Source: a virus. Taken from it: DNA of 35,757 nucleotides. The stretch spans positions 1 to 35,757 of the IMG/VR virus record IMGVR_UViG_3300048010_000106. One strand, 5' to 3'. Below are positions 9,099-15,676 of the stretch, in pieces. Under the pieces are notes generated by a model. It was given only the letters and a program-made list of their open reading frames with translations, was not told the origin of the DNA and did no database searches. Made by a program: the position numbers and the translations under genes. Position 1 is the first letter of the stretch. Every line of letters begins with the position of its first letter.

Positions 9099-9391
9099 TA
9101 CAGTCTCCCGATAGCTTTTGCCAGTTCCAATTGACCAGCCTCACGAACCTTGTCGCAAATACTAGCACGTTCTTCTTTCCTCGCCAACTCTATATAGTAT
9201 TGTGCAAGATTCCTTACTCTATCTCTAAATGCTTCTGCTTGCAAGCGGATAGGCTCGGGAGCTTCATCTGAGATATAAATAAGTTTATTAGCCAACATTT
9301 CTGATATCTGGTCATTAGATAAACCACCTTTATCAGATGTCACAACACTTACGGCACCGACACTTCCCGCCCCTAAATCAAACACTATCAT
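9098..9391 (-). CDS. Small conserved phage protein, alpha-helical
   Basis: I place the start at the ATG at 9391 (GGGAG a few bases upstream); a TTG nine bases earlier is possible but has no Shine-Dalgarno sequence. The 97-residue product begins MIVFDLGAG. Its second half is helical and charged (APEPIRLQAEAFRDRVRNLA), a pattern I recognise from marine phages (...PIR.QA.AFRD...). It overlaps the end of the Rossmann-like gene by 14 bases, and its stop overlaps the next start (TAATG). Function is unknown. The helical amphipathic C-terminal half would suit a small assembly or connector protein, but that is only a guess. Confidence 0.7.
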   Translation of the reverse strand: MIVFDLGAGSVGAVSVVTSDKGGLSNDQISEMLANKLIYISDEAPEPIRLQAEAFRDRVRNLAQYYIELARKEERASICDKVREAGQLELAKAIGRL

Positions 9392-10055
9392 GTCTCCCAA
9401 ATATTATTGGCTCATTATCAACTGGCTCTGGTGGCTTTATTTCAGATTGCTTTGTTATCAACAGACCACCGTTCTGAACAGTTTGCACTAAAGGGTCATC
9501 TAATCTGTGGTATCCATACAGTTTTTCATCATCTGGTATATTTGTGTCTAATAAACTAGATCGATGTGCTACTTCTAATCTTATGCCTTTTGTAGCAGCT
9601 ATAGCACACCAAAATTCTACACAAGCTCTACCCGATTCAGCCATGCTTACATTTTTGTAAGTATAGTCGATACCATACAGACTAATTTTTTTGACTTTTT
9701 TCCATATTGCATACGCCATTGCATACGCAACTGTGTTATTGAAATAACAATAGCCGAGCTCCATAGCTATTTCTTTCAAAGGAAAAAGCTCTAGGTGCTT
9801 TACTCTTTTATCTATTTGACATGTTATTATAGGTTTTTTATTCGTTTTAAGGAATTGACGAGCTACCCCTGTCTGTGTCCCTGCATTATCCGTGTCTAAA
9901 AATCTAGAAACAGGATCCATCATAAATGTTTTATCAACATGAATGATTGCTCCTATGCAGTTTATACCCCAAACCTCGTCAAACTCTTGTGACGCCACTC
10001 TTGCGGCAATGTAATCTGCGTAGCTCCCACCCAGACCTACGATAGCTATATTCAT
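9378..10055 (-). CDS. Rossmann-like protein of unknown function (DUF115-like fold suspected)
   Basis: The 225-residue product begins with a strand-loop-helix, NIAIVGLGGSYADYI, the look of a nucleotide-binding Rossmann fold. FDEVWGINCIGAIIHVDKTF, FMMDPVSRFL, KKISLYGIDYTY and the conserved GRACVEFWCAIAATKGI follow. This pattern recurs in marine phages inside the structural block. The nearest fold I can suggest is the DUF115 / MptE-like or sialyltransferase-like Rossmann group, by overall look only. The start overlaps the upstream adaptor stop (ATGA). A nucleotide-sugar or nucleotide substrate is possible, perhaps for modification of the virion or host surface. Enzyme activity is not shown by the sequence. 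Confidence 0.65.
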   Translation of the reverse strand: MNIAIVGLGGSYADYIAARVASQEFDEVWGINCIGAIIHVDKTFMMDPVSRFLDTDNAGTQTGVARQFLKTNKKPIITCQIDKRVKHLELFPLKEIAMELGYCYFNNTVAYAMAYAIWKKVKKISLYGIDYTYKNVSMAESGRACVEFWCAIAATKGIRLEVAHRSSLLDTNIPDDEKLYGYHRLDDPLVQTVQNGGLLITKQSEIKPPEPVDNEPIIFGRHDSV

Positions 10056-10906
10056 GTTCTTGCCTGACTTGGTAGCCCTTTTCTATAAGCATCTGTATTT
10101 TCACGAGCTTCCGCTAAATCCTTTATACGACCTAATGCTTCGCCAAACCTTCCATTATAAAGTTGTAATAGGTCAGGTTCGCCTTTCATATATGTGTAAG
10201 CCTCTACTAAACATGCATATAGTAGCGCATTAGTAGCATTTTCACTAAGCCATGTAGTCGTTGTATCAGCACTGGTAGAGGCGAATATAGCAGTCGCGCC
10301 ACTGACACTACCAGTAATCGTTTCACCCACAGTAAACGTTCCCGTCGGTATGCCAATAGTAAATTCAGTAGCTGAAACTAAAGAAGATATACTGCTCGAC
10401 TGACCACTGGTAGCTCCGGTAATTACATCACCCAAAGCAAATACACCCACCACGTTGTTTACCGTAATGTTGAATCTACTTGCAGACAAACTAGCGGGTC
10501 TATGATAGTAAGCTATTTCTACAGTGTAAGAATCGTTAGGCGTAGGGGCTATTAAAAAATTAGTAACATCGTAATGGGCATAGTATTTAGGCACACCTGT
10601 GACAGTAGAATCTGGATAAGATTCTGCCAAGTAGTTCATATCTTTTTGTAACAAAAAAGATTTAGAACCAGCGTTTGTGATAGATAGACTAAAAGAAGCT
10701 AGATAATCTAAAGGTGTTGCTAAAAATTGATTACCTGATGTCATCGCACCACTTGCATTTTTACGAAAAAACTCTAGATCTACCGTAGTAAAAATTCTTT
10801 GTTCTGCATTTTTAATAAAACGATCTAAATTAGCTACAAACGTAGTTTCATTATTATCAGTGTAATTTTGTATAGCATCCTTTAGCTGGGTATATGTATA
10901 ACTCAT
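10052..10906 (-). CDS. Head-tail adaptor-like protein with a beta-rich insertion
   Basis: The 284-residue protein opens YTYTQLKDAIQNYTDNNETT and continues with a helix KNAEQRIFTTVDLEFFRKN, the signature of a phage adaptor family found downstream of the portal in podoviruses. The C-terminal LLYACLVEAYTYMKGEPDLL helix belongs to the same family. Between YYHRPASL and TTTTWLSENA (about residues 142-212) lies an insertion with two copies of an F.(L/V)G(D/E).ITG..SG motif (about 156-168 and 191-203). I recall homologues without this insertion. The gene is joined to its neighbours by ATGA overlaps on both sides. It probably sits in the portal-to-tail connector. Confidence 0.7.
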   Translation of the reverse strand: MSYTYTQLKDAIQNYTDNNETTFVANLDRFIKNAEQRIFTTVDLEFFRKNASGAMTSGNQFLATPLDYLASFSLSITNAGSKSFLLQKDMNYLAESYPDSTVTGVPKYYAHYDVTNFLIAPTPNDSYTVEIAYYHRPASLSASRFNITVNNVVGVFALGDVITGATSGQSSSISSLVSATEFTIGIPTGTFTVGETITGSVSGATAIFASTSADTTTTWLSENATNALLYACLVEAYTYMKGEPDLLQLYNGRFGEALGRIKDLAEARENTDAYRKGLPSQART

Positions 10907-11217
10907 GATATGCTCACCGTTACTGTACCAACACTTGCTGTGGCTTCAAAAGAAGTTAATTCTGCGCCGAGTATACCTAATCCCACATTTGTATAAACTA
11001 TAAATTTACTATTGTCTTCTTTTATATCTGGTCTAGGTTGGAACAATGCTTCAGCATCTGAGCCTGTTTGTGAAGGCTCTAACTGTCTAGCTTTAGGTTC
11101 ATAACACTCTGGGCAAACTTTGAAATTATTCCATTCTTCACGTAAATCCAGATATGGATATCTAAACCCACATCTATCACAAATACCGTTAGAGTATTTT
11201 CCTAATGCATAAGCCAT
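10903..11217 (-). CDS. Zinc-ribbon phage protein
   Basis: The 104-residue product has two Cys pairs, C13-x2-C16 (GICDRCGFRYP) and C35-x2-C38 (VCPECYE), the classic four-Cys zinc ribbon. A polar linker follows. The C-terminal part (FEATASVGTVTVSIS) nearly repeats the end of the 96-aa protein at 487-777. The start shares a TAATG with the upstream adaptor stop and the gene ends in an ATGA with the next adaptor-like gene, so it is embedded in the connector block. I recognise the N-terminal ALGKYSNGICDRCGFRYPY signature from marine phages. The zinc site is inferred from Cys spacing; the role is unknown, perhaps a structural connector or head protein. Confidence 0.75.
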   Translation of the reverse strand: MAYALGKYSNGICDRCGFRYPYLDLREEWNNFKVCPECYEPKARQLEPSQTGSDAEALFQPRPDIKEDNSKFIVYTNVGLGILGAELTSFEATASVGTVTVSIS

Positions 11218-11894
11218 TAACCAAACCCATAATAATCTCTACGCGGCACAAGACTAAGATTTGCACGATCTACATCTTCATACGCTGCTCTAGCAAACTC
11301 TTCATCATACATAGCCTTGAGTGCAGGGATACGCTCTGGTGCTTTTTTCATCGCTATGTAGTACGCTAATCCCGCTGCTAGACAGGGATAAAACCTAAAC
11401 GGCACATCAAGGGTATTTACAGAAGCATCGGCATCTTCTATACGCGTCAAACGATCATATATGAGTGTGTATGTTTGATCAGGTGTAGGCCAGATTTTTA
11501 TCTGTGGCACAACTTGTCTATCAACATACCATTGAGAAGGCTGTGCCTCAGTATTTTTACTTGGTATATTTATATACACATCTCTACTAATTCTAGTAAT
11601 TTGTATATCCGACTGATTTGTGCCTGTTCCAGTTCTCACCACTGCGCTTAACACATCAACAGTATCTGTAGGCAAAGTATAAACAGCAGTGCTTGCAGAT
11701 AAAGTTAAAGTGCTTTGATCTATAGTCCACCTATTTAAACCTCTGTTCGCCCAATCAGCAAACATAAGGTTTAAAGATCTACGAGCAGTACGCACATCAT
11801 AACCAGTGCGGACTTCTAGGCCACAGCGTTCAAAAGCCTCCTCAATGTAATCATTGACATCAAGCTCAAAATCTGTTGACCCAGAAGTTGCCAT
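11217..11894 (-). CDS. Head-tail adaptor / tail accessory factor-like protein (P22 gp4-like)
   Basis: The 225-residue product begins ATSGSTDFELDVNDYIEEAF and continues with ERCGLEVRTGYDVRTARRSL, then NLMFADWANRGLNRWTIDQ. These are strong signatures of the first adaptor that binds the portal in many podovirus-like marine phages, commonly compared with P22 gp4. The beta-rich centre carries VYTLPTDTVDVLSAVVRT. Near the end, DVPFRFYPCLAAGLAYYIAMK is the conserved helix. It starts and ends in TAATG overlaps, tying it to the basic protein upstream and the zinc-ribbon protein downstream. Function as a portal-bound connector ring is inference from family resemblance and position. Confidence 0.8.
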   Translation of the reverse strand: MATSGSTDFELDVNDYIEEAFERCGLEVRTGYDVRTARRSLNLMFADWANRGLNRWTIDQSTLTLSASTAVYTLPTDTVDVLSAVVRTGTGTNQSDIQITRISRDVYINIPSKNTEAQPSQWYVDRQVVPQIKIWPTPDQTYTLIYDRLTRIEDADASVNTLDVPFRFYPCLAAGLAYYIAMKKAPERIPALKAMYDEEFARAAYEDVDRANLSLVPRRDYYGFG

Positions 11895-12067
11895 TAGCTA
11901 TACGGACCTTTAATTACTTTAGGATTAGTAGTTTTACGAGTACCACCTTTAGCCATGCCGCCACCAGCCATTTTAATTGGCTTTTTGACCGCGCCGCCTT
12001 TAGCCATTTTCATTTTTTTAACCATGCCGCCTTTAGCGTACATTTTTTTATTCATTTTCTTTGCCAT
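11894..12067 (-). CDS. Short, very basic protein with MAKGG-type repeats
   Basis: I start this at the ATG at 12067 (57 residues), which overlaps the upstream gene by 20 bases. Upstream in-frame starts (ATG at 12076, TTG at 12100) are possible but extend further into the neighbour. The protein is almost entirely Lys, Met, Gly and Ala. Units such as YAKGGMVKK, MAKGGAVKK, MAGGGMAKGG recur, and there is almost no acidic residue. Its stop overlaps the start of the adaptor gene (TAATG). Small basic Gly/Lys repeat proteins are common beside head genes in marine phages, but their function is unknown. Nucleic-acid binding or a virion-internal role is a guess from charge alone. Confidence 0.65.
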   Translation of the reverse strand: MAKKMNKKMYAKGGMVKKMKMAKGGAVKKPIKMAGGGMAKGGTRKTTNPKVIKGPYS

Positions 12068-12749
12068 GCTCTTCATCCTCTTCTGCATAAAGATTATCAA
12101 AGATCCGATTTACATCCATTGTATAGTCTAAATCAGATTTTGAATAGTGAATGTGTTGTGACGGTTTAAACTTGGGAGCACCCTCGCCTGTAACATACCA
12201 AGCTGGATGTGTTACCCTCACACGATTGTTTGGCAAAGCCACTATATTACCTGTCCATTTACCAGCATCGAGTAACTCTAACACATGGCTTTGTTTATGT
12301 TGAGCTGGGTCATCTGCTACCTCACTATCTGTATAGTCAACAGTGAAAAAATATTTTGCGGGGTAAAACTCCCCTTCTATTTTGGCAAGCCAAGGACACG
12401 GCTGTGCTCTATTTAAGCTATACACAGAGTGTGTGTGAGACATACAGTCCCAAGGCTGTGCTTGGTATACATCCATTGGCTCAGGCCAACCTTCAAATGC
12501 TGTATCACCTACTAAAGCGGTTATTGGCATCCTTGCCCACATAGCGCCCCCATGAATATTTTCCTCACCTGTTATATCGCTTTCGCAACCTGTAAACAAA
12601 ACTTGGAAACTTAAACATCTATTTGGCATAGTCGTTACGGCTATTACCATTGCATGAAGGAACTCTCCATGGAAGTCTTCGTGGTTGCAAGTATACTCCC
12701 TCCTTACCCAACATTTAAAGTAAGGGACGTTACTTGTTAAAAAACTCAT
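12048..12749 (-). CDS. Highly conserved phage protein of unknown function
   Basis: The 233-residue product starts SFLTSNVPYFKCWVRREYT and contains NHEDFHGEFLHAMVIAVTT, HGGAMWARMPITALVGDT, HKQSHVLELLDAGKWTGNIV and ALPNNRVRVTHPAWYVTGE. I recognise this as a protein found, with very little change, in many uncultured marine phages, where it lies between head and connector genes. It is rich in His, Trp, Cys and Met. No known enzymatic or membrane motif is obvious. The start overlaps the upstream stop (ATGA). The position suggests a virion-morphogenesis role. The unusual conservation suggests tight structural constraint, but this cannot be measured from one sequence. Confidence 0.75.
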   Translation of the reverse strand: MSFLTSNVPYFKCWVRREYTCNHEDFHGEFLHAMVIAVTTMPNRCLSFQVLFTGCESDITGEENIHGGAMWARMPITALVGDTAFEGWPEPMDVYQAQPWDCMSHTHSVYSLNRAQPCPWLAKIEGEFYPAKYFFTVDYTDSEVADDPAQHKQSHVLELLDAGKWTGNIVALPNNRVRVTHPAWYVTGEGAPKFKPSQHIHYSKSDLDYTMDVNRIFDNLYAEEDEEHGKENE

Positions 12750-13018
12750 TTTTTCTTTTTATCCTCCTTTTTGGGCTTTTTACCTTTGCCAAAAATATGC
12801 GCGTCTACTTTAGCTGCTTTGCCTCCAGTCAAGACGCTATTTACCCTAGCCATTGCCCACTGACTAGGCGTCGTACCTGGACGATGTCCTGTTCTATACG
12901 CTGCCAGCCCCTTATTATAAACTCTGCCGAGTTGCCCAGCGGTGACATTTTTACCTTTTTTACGAGCCGCTTCAGCTTTTTTTGCGAGCGACTTTTTTGT
13001 TCCCGCGCTTAGTGCCAT
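12746..13018 (-). CDS. Small Lys-rich phage protein (DUF5824-like)
   Basis: The 90-residue basic protein has AAGGGGAAAACAA before its ATG. Its centre, GQLGRVYNKGLAAYRTGHRP followed by SQWAMARVNSVLTGGKAAK, matches the pattern of a short phage domain I associate with DUF5824 (a Gly-rich helix, RPG, then WA..RVNS). The C-terminus is a Lys-rich tail (KKPKKEDKKKK). It overlaps the preceding 52-aa gene by 47 bases in another frame and its stop forms an ATGA with the next gene. Biochemical role is unknown. High charge and position beside head genes suggest a virion-internal or nucleic-acid-binding protein, as an inference. Confidence 0.7.
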   Translation of the reverse strand: MALSAGTKKSLAKKAEAARKKGKNVTAGQLGRVYNKGLAAYRTGHRPGTTPSQWAMARVNSVLTGGKAAKVDAHIFGKGKKPKKEDKKKK

Positions 13019-13130
13019 TTGTTTTCCCCTTGGTTTTAGCAGCAGTTATAATGTCCGCACGAGTAATCTTGTTTCGGGGCGGTGCAAAAGCCGCTAACTT
13101 TTTTTGCTTTGCAGATAATTTTTTTGCCAT
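12972..13130 (-). CDS. Very small basic phage protein (52 aa)
   Basis: An ATG two bases after the stop of the preceding gene (TAGTTATG) opens a 52-codon frame that begins AKKLSAKQKKLAAFAPPRNK and continues ITRADIITAAKTKGKT. I recall the motif APP(R/K)(N/D)KIT.AD from short proteins in the head region of marine phages, which is the main reason for calling it. No strong Shine-Dalgarno sequence is adjacent, so translation would rely on coupling to the upstream gene. It overlaps the following Lys-rich gene by 47 bases in a different frame. Function is unknown; it is one of several consecutive basic micro-proteins. Confidence 0.55.
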   Translation of the reverse strand: MAKKLSAKQKKLAAFAPPRNKITRADIITAAKTKGKTNGTKRGNKKVARKKS

Positions 13131-13132
13131 AA

Positions 13133-13417
13133 CTATTTCTTTTTACCTCCGAACATTTTGCGGAATTTTTTGGTATACACAGATTCTTTTGTCTTCCTTC
13201 TAACTCCCGACTTATTAGTATCACTTGGGAAAACATAAGCTGATGGATCCTTTGATGATTTCCGTGCGTTACGTTGAATTTCTTTACGACGTTTTTTCTT
13301 ATCTTCCGGACTCAGTCCCGCGAGATACTTAGCCGGGATTTTTCGTTTTGATTTTTTCTTTCGACTAGAGGGGGCAGTCTTAATCTGCTTTGCCATATTA
13401 CCTCTTGTCATAGCCAT
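13133..13417 (-). CDS. Basic phage protein (DUF5872-like)
   Basis: I start at the ATG at 13417, whose A is the last base of the upstream stop (TAATG). An ATG at 13396 preceded by AGAGG is an equally good alternative. The protein, about 94 residues, is dominated by Lys and Arg: SSRKKKSKRKIPAKYLAGLS, then EDKKKRRKEIQRN, with a C-terminal YTKKFRKMFGGKKK. The KIP.KYLAGLS..DKKK pattern resembles DUF5872, known from phages and some large DNA viruses; this is a pattern match only. Located amid other basic proteins near head genes. Function unknown. Confidence 0.7.
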   Translation of the reverse strand: MAMTRGNMAKQIKTAPSSRKKKSKRKIPAKYLAGLSPEDKKKRRKEIQRNARKSSKDPSAYVFPSDTNKSGVRRKTKESVYTKKFRKMFGGKKK

Positions 13418-13575
13418 TACATTAGCCTCGGCACAGCCGCCGCCGCTATAATCAAAACCGCTATACCCCACAATCTCATATCTAATTTATCAAGTTGTTT
13501 TTGTATTTGGGCATACCGCGCACTGCAATCTGACTCATGTTTTTCCAACAACTTTAAAACATCATCTGCTTTCAT
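13417..13575 (-). CDS. Small coiled-coil protein with one membrane anchor
   Basis: The start is the ATG at 13575, one base after the TAA of the upstream gene (TAAAATG); a GTG further up is in frame but lies inside the neighbour. The 52-residue product has a helical, charged N-terminal half (MKADDVLKLLEKHESDCSAR) with heptad-like spacing, then LDMRLWGIAVLIIAAAAVP as a single C-terminal membrane segment. This architecture, a helix plus a short tail anchor, recurs in marine phages and resembles haemolysin XhlA-like or holin-accessory proteins. Lysis function is possible but not demonstrated, as it lies away from the other membrane genes at 18.4-19.3 kb. Confidence 0.65.
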   Translation of the reverse strand: MKADDVLKLLEKHESDCSARYAQIQKQLDKLDMRLWGIAVLIIAAAAVPRLM

Positions 13576-13576
13576 T

Positions 13577-13861
13577 TTACCACGCCTTACAAGACCAATA
13601 CCGCGCACTAAATTTATCTTTAGCACTAGCACAATTATGACGAGCCCTAAAAGATTTACGCCTCGCGGGGATATCTTTTTTGATACTCATGTTTTGATCG
13701 CCAAATCTAACTAATTTAATTTGGTCACCTTTTTTAGCTAAAACAGCTGATTTCTTTTTAGCTCCTGGAGTACGCTTCGGTTTATTGTACCCCGAAAAAG
13801 TCTCCCCCCGATACTGGAGCTTACCGGAAGGAGTACGTTTTACATTTTTGGTAGAAGCCAT
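13577..13861 (-). CDS. Basic phage protein (DUF6321-like)
   Basis: The 94-residue product has AGGTGAG upstream of its ATG. It opens ASTKNVKRTPSGKLQYRGET and contains KPKRTPGAKKKSAVLAKKGD, VRFGDQNMSIKKD and RRKSFRARHNCAS, ending ARYWSCKAW. This order (KSAVL.KKG, K.VRFGD, RRKSFRARH, YWSCK.W) is a family I associate with DUF6321, with His and Cys residues that might bind metal. Its stop is one base before the next ATG. It belongs to the cluster of consecutive basic small proteins. Function is unknown; a virion or nucleic-acid-associated role is inferred from charge. Confidence 0.7.
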   Translation of the reverse strand: MASTKNVKRTPSGKLQYRGETFSGYNKPKRTPGAKKKSAVLAKKGDQIKLVRFGDQNMSIKKDIPARRKSFRARHNCASAKDKFSARYWSCKAW

Positions 13862-13868
13862 AACTCAC

Positions 13869-14141
13869 CTACGCAAAGAAAAAAGTTACCGCAGTAATAT
13901 TAGTCAAGGTGCTGACAAAAATATCACTTACACGGATACCTTCATCTGGAATATTCACAGAGTGCGTATCAGAAGCATTGAAGTCTAAATCAAGCACTGT
14001 TGCCCCACCACTACCATCTGTAATAGTGAGGCGGGGTGTACCGGAAGCTGTCTTCAACTGTATCTGACGGATTCTAGCTGGACCCACTGCTACAGAACCT
14101 GTAGCAGTAATCCTTTTGGTTTTTACATCAGAACCAGACAT
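13869..14141 (-). CDS. Small beta-rich structural protein
   Basis: The 90-residue product has AGGGGG upstream of its ATG. It starts SGSDVKTKRITATGSVAVGP and continues ARIRQIQLKTASGTPRLTIT, then DGSGGATVLDLDFNASDTHS and VNIPDEGIRV. It is an all-beta sequence with a hydrophobic end (NITAVTFFFA) and no catalytic motif. I recognise it as a virion-type protein that travels with the 160-aa gene immediately upstream. The two probably form part of the particle surface or an attachment point. Exact location in the virion is not known. Confidence 0.7.
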   Translation of the reverse strand: MSGSDVKTKRITATGSVAVGPARIRQIQLKTASGTPRLTITDGSGGATVLDLDFNASDTHSVNIPDEGIRVSDIFVSTLTNITAVTFFFA

Positions 14142-14153
14142 GCTGTCCCCCTG

Positions 14154-14636
14154 TTAGGCTGTTGGTGAGTCGGATGAAATACCGAAAAACTTCAGTGATA
14201 GCTGACCGCCAGCACCGGCTGTTCCAGAAATAACAACCTCTACCTCATCCGCAGTCTCGGTTGCAGCAGTAGTTGTTCCACCAGACATGCCCAAAACACC
14301 GTTACAAGGGAAAAAGCCCTTAAAACCAGCAGCGTTAATAGCTAGAGAAACACCGTCTACGAAACCGTCTGTGTCAGCATCTGTACCAATATCCACAAGG
14401 TTAACGGCGTTTGCTGCCGCAGTAACCACAGTGATAGCTACGCCCATAGGAATAAAGTTAGATGGAATTCCAATAGCCGCTTCTTTATGCGAAGTGCCTG
14501 TGGCAGCAATATCAATGGTGGCGTTGTATGTAGAAAGAACCATCTCATTAGTAAGTGCGCCAGTTGTCGCATTCTTGATGATGGATTTAAAACCGTTTTC
14601 TGAACGGACGGGACCGTTAAAAGTTGTGTTCGCCAT
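14154..14636 (-). CDS. Putative head-associated structural protein
   Basis: The 160-residue product begins ANTTFNGPVRSENGFKSIIK, a characteristic start for a family of phage structural proteins. It has a good AGGAG six bases before the ATG. The rest is Ala/Thr-rich beta sequence (AIGIPSNFIPMGVAITVVTA, NLVDIGTDADTDGFVDGV). It is the first gene after the terminator that follows the major capsid gene. Its leader contains a stem-loop whose 3' arm reaches the Shine-Dalgarno sequence (see 14643-14676). Likely a decoration or vertex protein, by position only. Confidence 0.7.
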   Translation of the reverse strand: MANTTFNGPVRSENGFKSIIKNATTGALTNEMVLSTYNATIDIAATGTSHKEAAIGIPSNFIPMGVAITVVTAAANAVNLVDIGTDADTDGFVDGVSLAINAAGFKGFFPCNGVLGMSGGTTTAATETADEVEVVISGTAGAGGQLSLKFFGISSDSPTA

Positions 14637-14642
14637 TTCAAA

Positions 14643-14676
14643 CTCCTGTCGTGGCTAGTGTCAGCCACAGGATGCG
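14643..14676 (-). promoter_or_regulatory. Leader stem-loop upstream of the 160-aa structural gene
   Basis: In the minus-strand RNA, TGTGGCT and AGCCACGA form a six-base stem (GTGGCT/AGCCAC at 14651-14668 on the plus strand), flanked by CCTG and CAGG. The CAGG end touches the AGGAG ribosome site, so folding could affect translation. No ligand-binding fold is recognised. Confidence is low. Confidence 0.35.
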
Positions 14677-14701
14677 GCTGTCAGGGATAAAAATATAATA
14701 C

Positions 14702-14735
14702 TCAAAAAAGAAGGGAGGCACAAGCCTCCCTTCTT
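14702..14735 (-). terminator. Rho-independent terminator after the major capsid gene
   Basis: A perfect 12-base stem, AAGAAGGGAGGC pairing with GCCTCCCTTCTT, has a four-base loop and runs into a T-tract in the minus-strand direction (plus-strand AAAAAA at about 14704-14709). It lies 20 bases after the coat gene stop. A strong terminator here would separate abundant capsid message from the genes that follow. Confidence 0.88.
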
Positions 14736-14754
14736 AATTGTTTTTCCCAAGCAA

Positions 14755-15663
14755 TTAAGCTCCAGGAGAACCAAACACACAGCGTGGGTCAGAAACACCG
14801 AAGCTGTAACGCTCACGAGCTTTGTACCGCACGTTACCTGTATCAAAATCGCCTTCCATAGCAGTTTGCATCGGTGTACGAACAAAATGCTTGAAGCCGT
14901 TTGGTGCATCCGTTTTAATAAAGAATGCGTCTGTATCGGTTAGGAAGTGATTAACTACATAACCTTCAGGCAACATACCCATATTACGGATTGCATTGAC
15001 ATCATTATCTGCTGTACCAACGCGCAGATTAGAGGCCATCAACCGCTCTGCCACAAACTGCAATGCTGGTGGAATAATCATTTTCATACCACGAAGCGCA
15101 ATTTTCAAACCACGCTCGTCAATGAAAGCTGAAATATCAATCAACGATTGCTCAAGTGACGTTTCATTCAAATCAGCCGCAGTTGTCAACTCATTACGGA
15201 AGTTGCCACCAGCAGTAGTTGGATGATCGGTTGCACACAATTCTTTACCATCGCCAAGCGTAAAGCTGCTGTCAAAAGCATTATTCAGCGTAGCTGCTGC
15301 TTTGACCTGCTTTGTATTAGCCATGGAACGAGCCAATGCACGAGTGTAACGAGAGCTGAGCTTGTCGTAGAGGTTATCCTCAACGGCTTCTTCAGTAATC
15401 GAAAACGCGAGTGCGATTGTTTCATGTGTGTAACGAGCAGTAAATGCCTCATTAGCCAAATCAAATGATACCGCAGCACCTTCTTGTTTAGTTGGTGCGG
15501 CACCAAAGCCAGCGAGCATTACCTCTTCTTCGAACGCACGATCTGAATTTTCTGATTCATAAATCTCAGCATGTTCATTTTCGTAACGGTCGTACTCCAT
15601 ACCGAACAGGGCGTTTAGTCCCGGCTCTAGTTCTTTAAGGAGTTGGGATCTTGCAATAGCCAT
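14755..15663 (-). CDS. Major capsid protein (Mu gpT-like prohead subunit)
   Basis: The 302-residue product has AGGAG upstream of the ATG. Its second half carries sequence patterns I recognise from the coat proteins of marine podoviruses: ETSLEQSLIDISAFIDERG, GLKIALRGMKMIIPPALQF, VAERLMASNLRVGTADNDVN, and near the end GDFDTGNVRYKARERYSFGV followed by SDPRCVFGS. The N-terminal third is charged and helical (SQLLKELEPGLNALFGMEYD). Size and arrangement fit a HK97-type coat of the Mu-like prohead group. Scaffold, capsid-associated protein, coat and a strong terminator follow in order, the usual layout of a capsid operon. No protease gene was seen in the window. Confidence 0.88.
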   Translation of the reverse strand: MAIARSQLLKELEPGLNALFGMEYDRYENEHAEIYESENSDRAFEEEVMLAGFGAAPTKQEGAAVSFDLANEAFTARYTHETIALAFSITEEAVEDNLYDKLSSRYTRALARSMANTKQVKAAATLNNAFDSSFTLGDGKELCATDHPTTAGGNFRNELTTAADLNETSLEQSLIDISAFIDERGLKIALRGMKMIIPPALQFVAERLMASNLRVGTADNDVNAIRNMGMLPEGYVVNHFLTDTDAFFIKTDAPNGFKHFVRTPMQTAMEGDFDTGNVRYKARERYSFGVSDPRCVFGSPGA

Positions 15664-15676
15664 ATCTAATTACTCC

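Noticed and set aside
12048-12749. Possible endolysin
   Set aside because: Considered because no lysis enzyme was seen, but there is no catalytic motif of a muramidase, amidase or peptidase.
13036-13236. Minus-strand frame of 66 codons
   Set aside because: It lies in another frame across the junction of two basic genes with no ribosome site; the 52-codon frame at 12972-13130 explains the region better.
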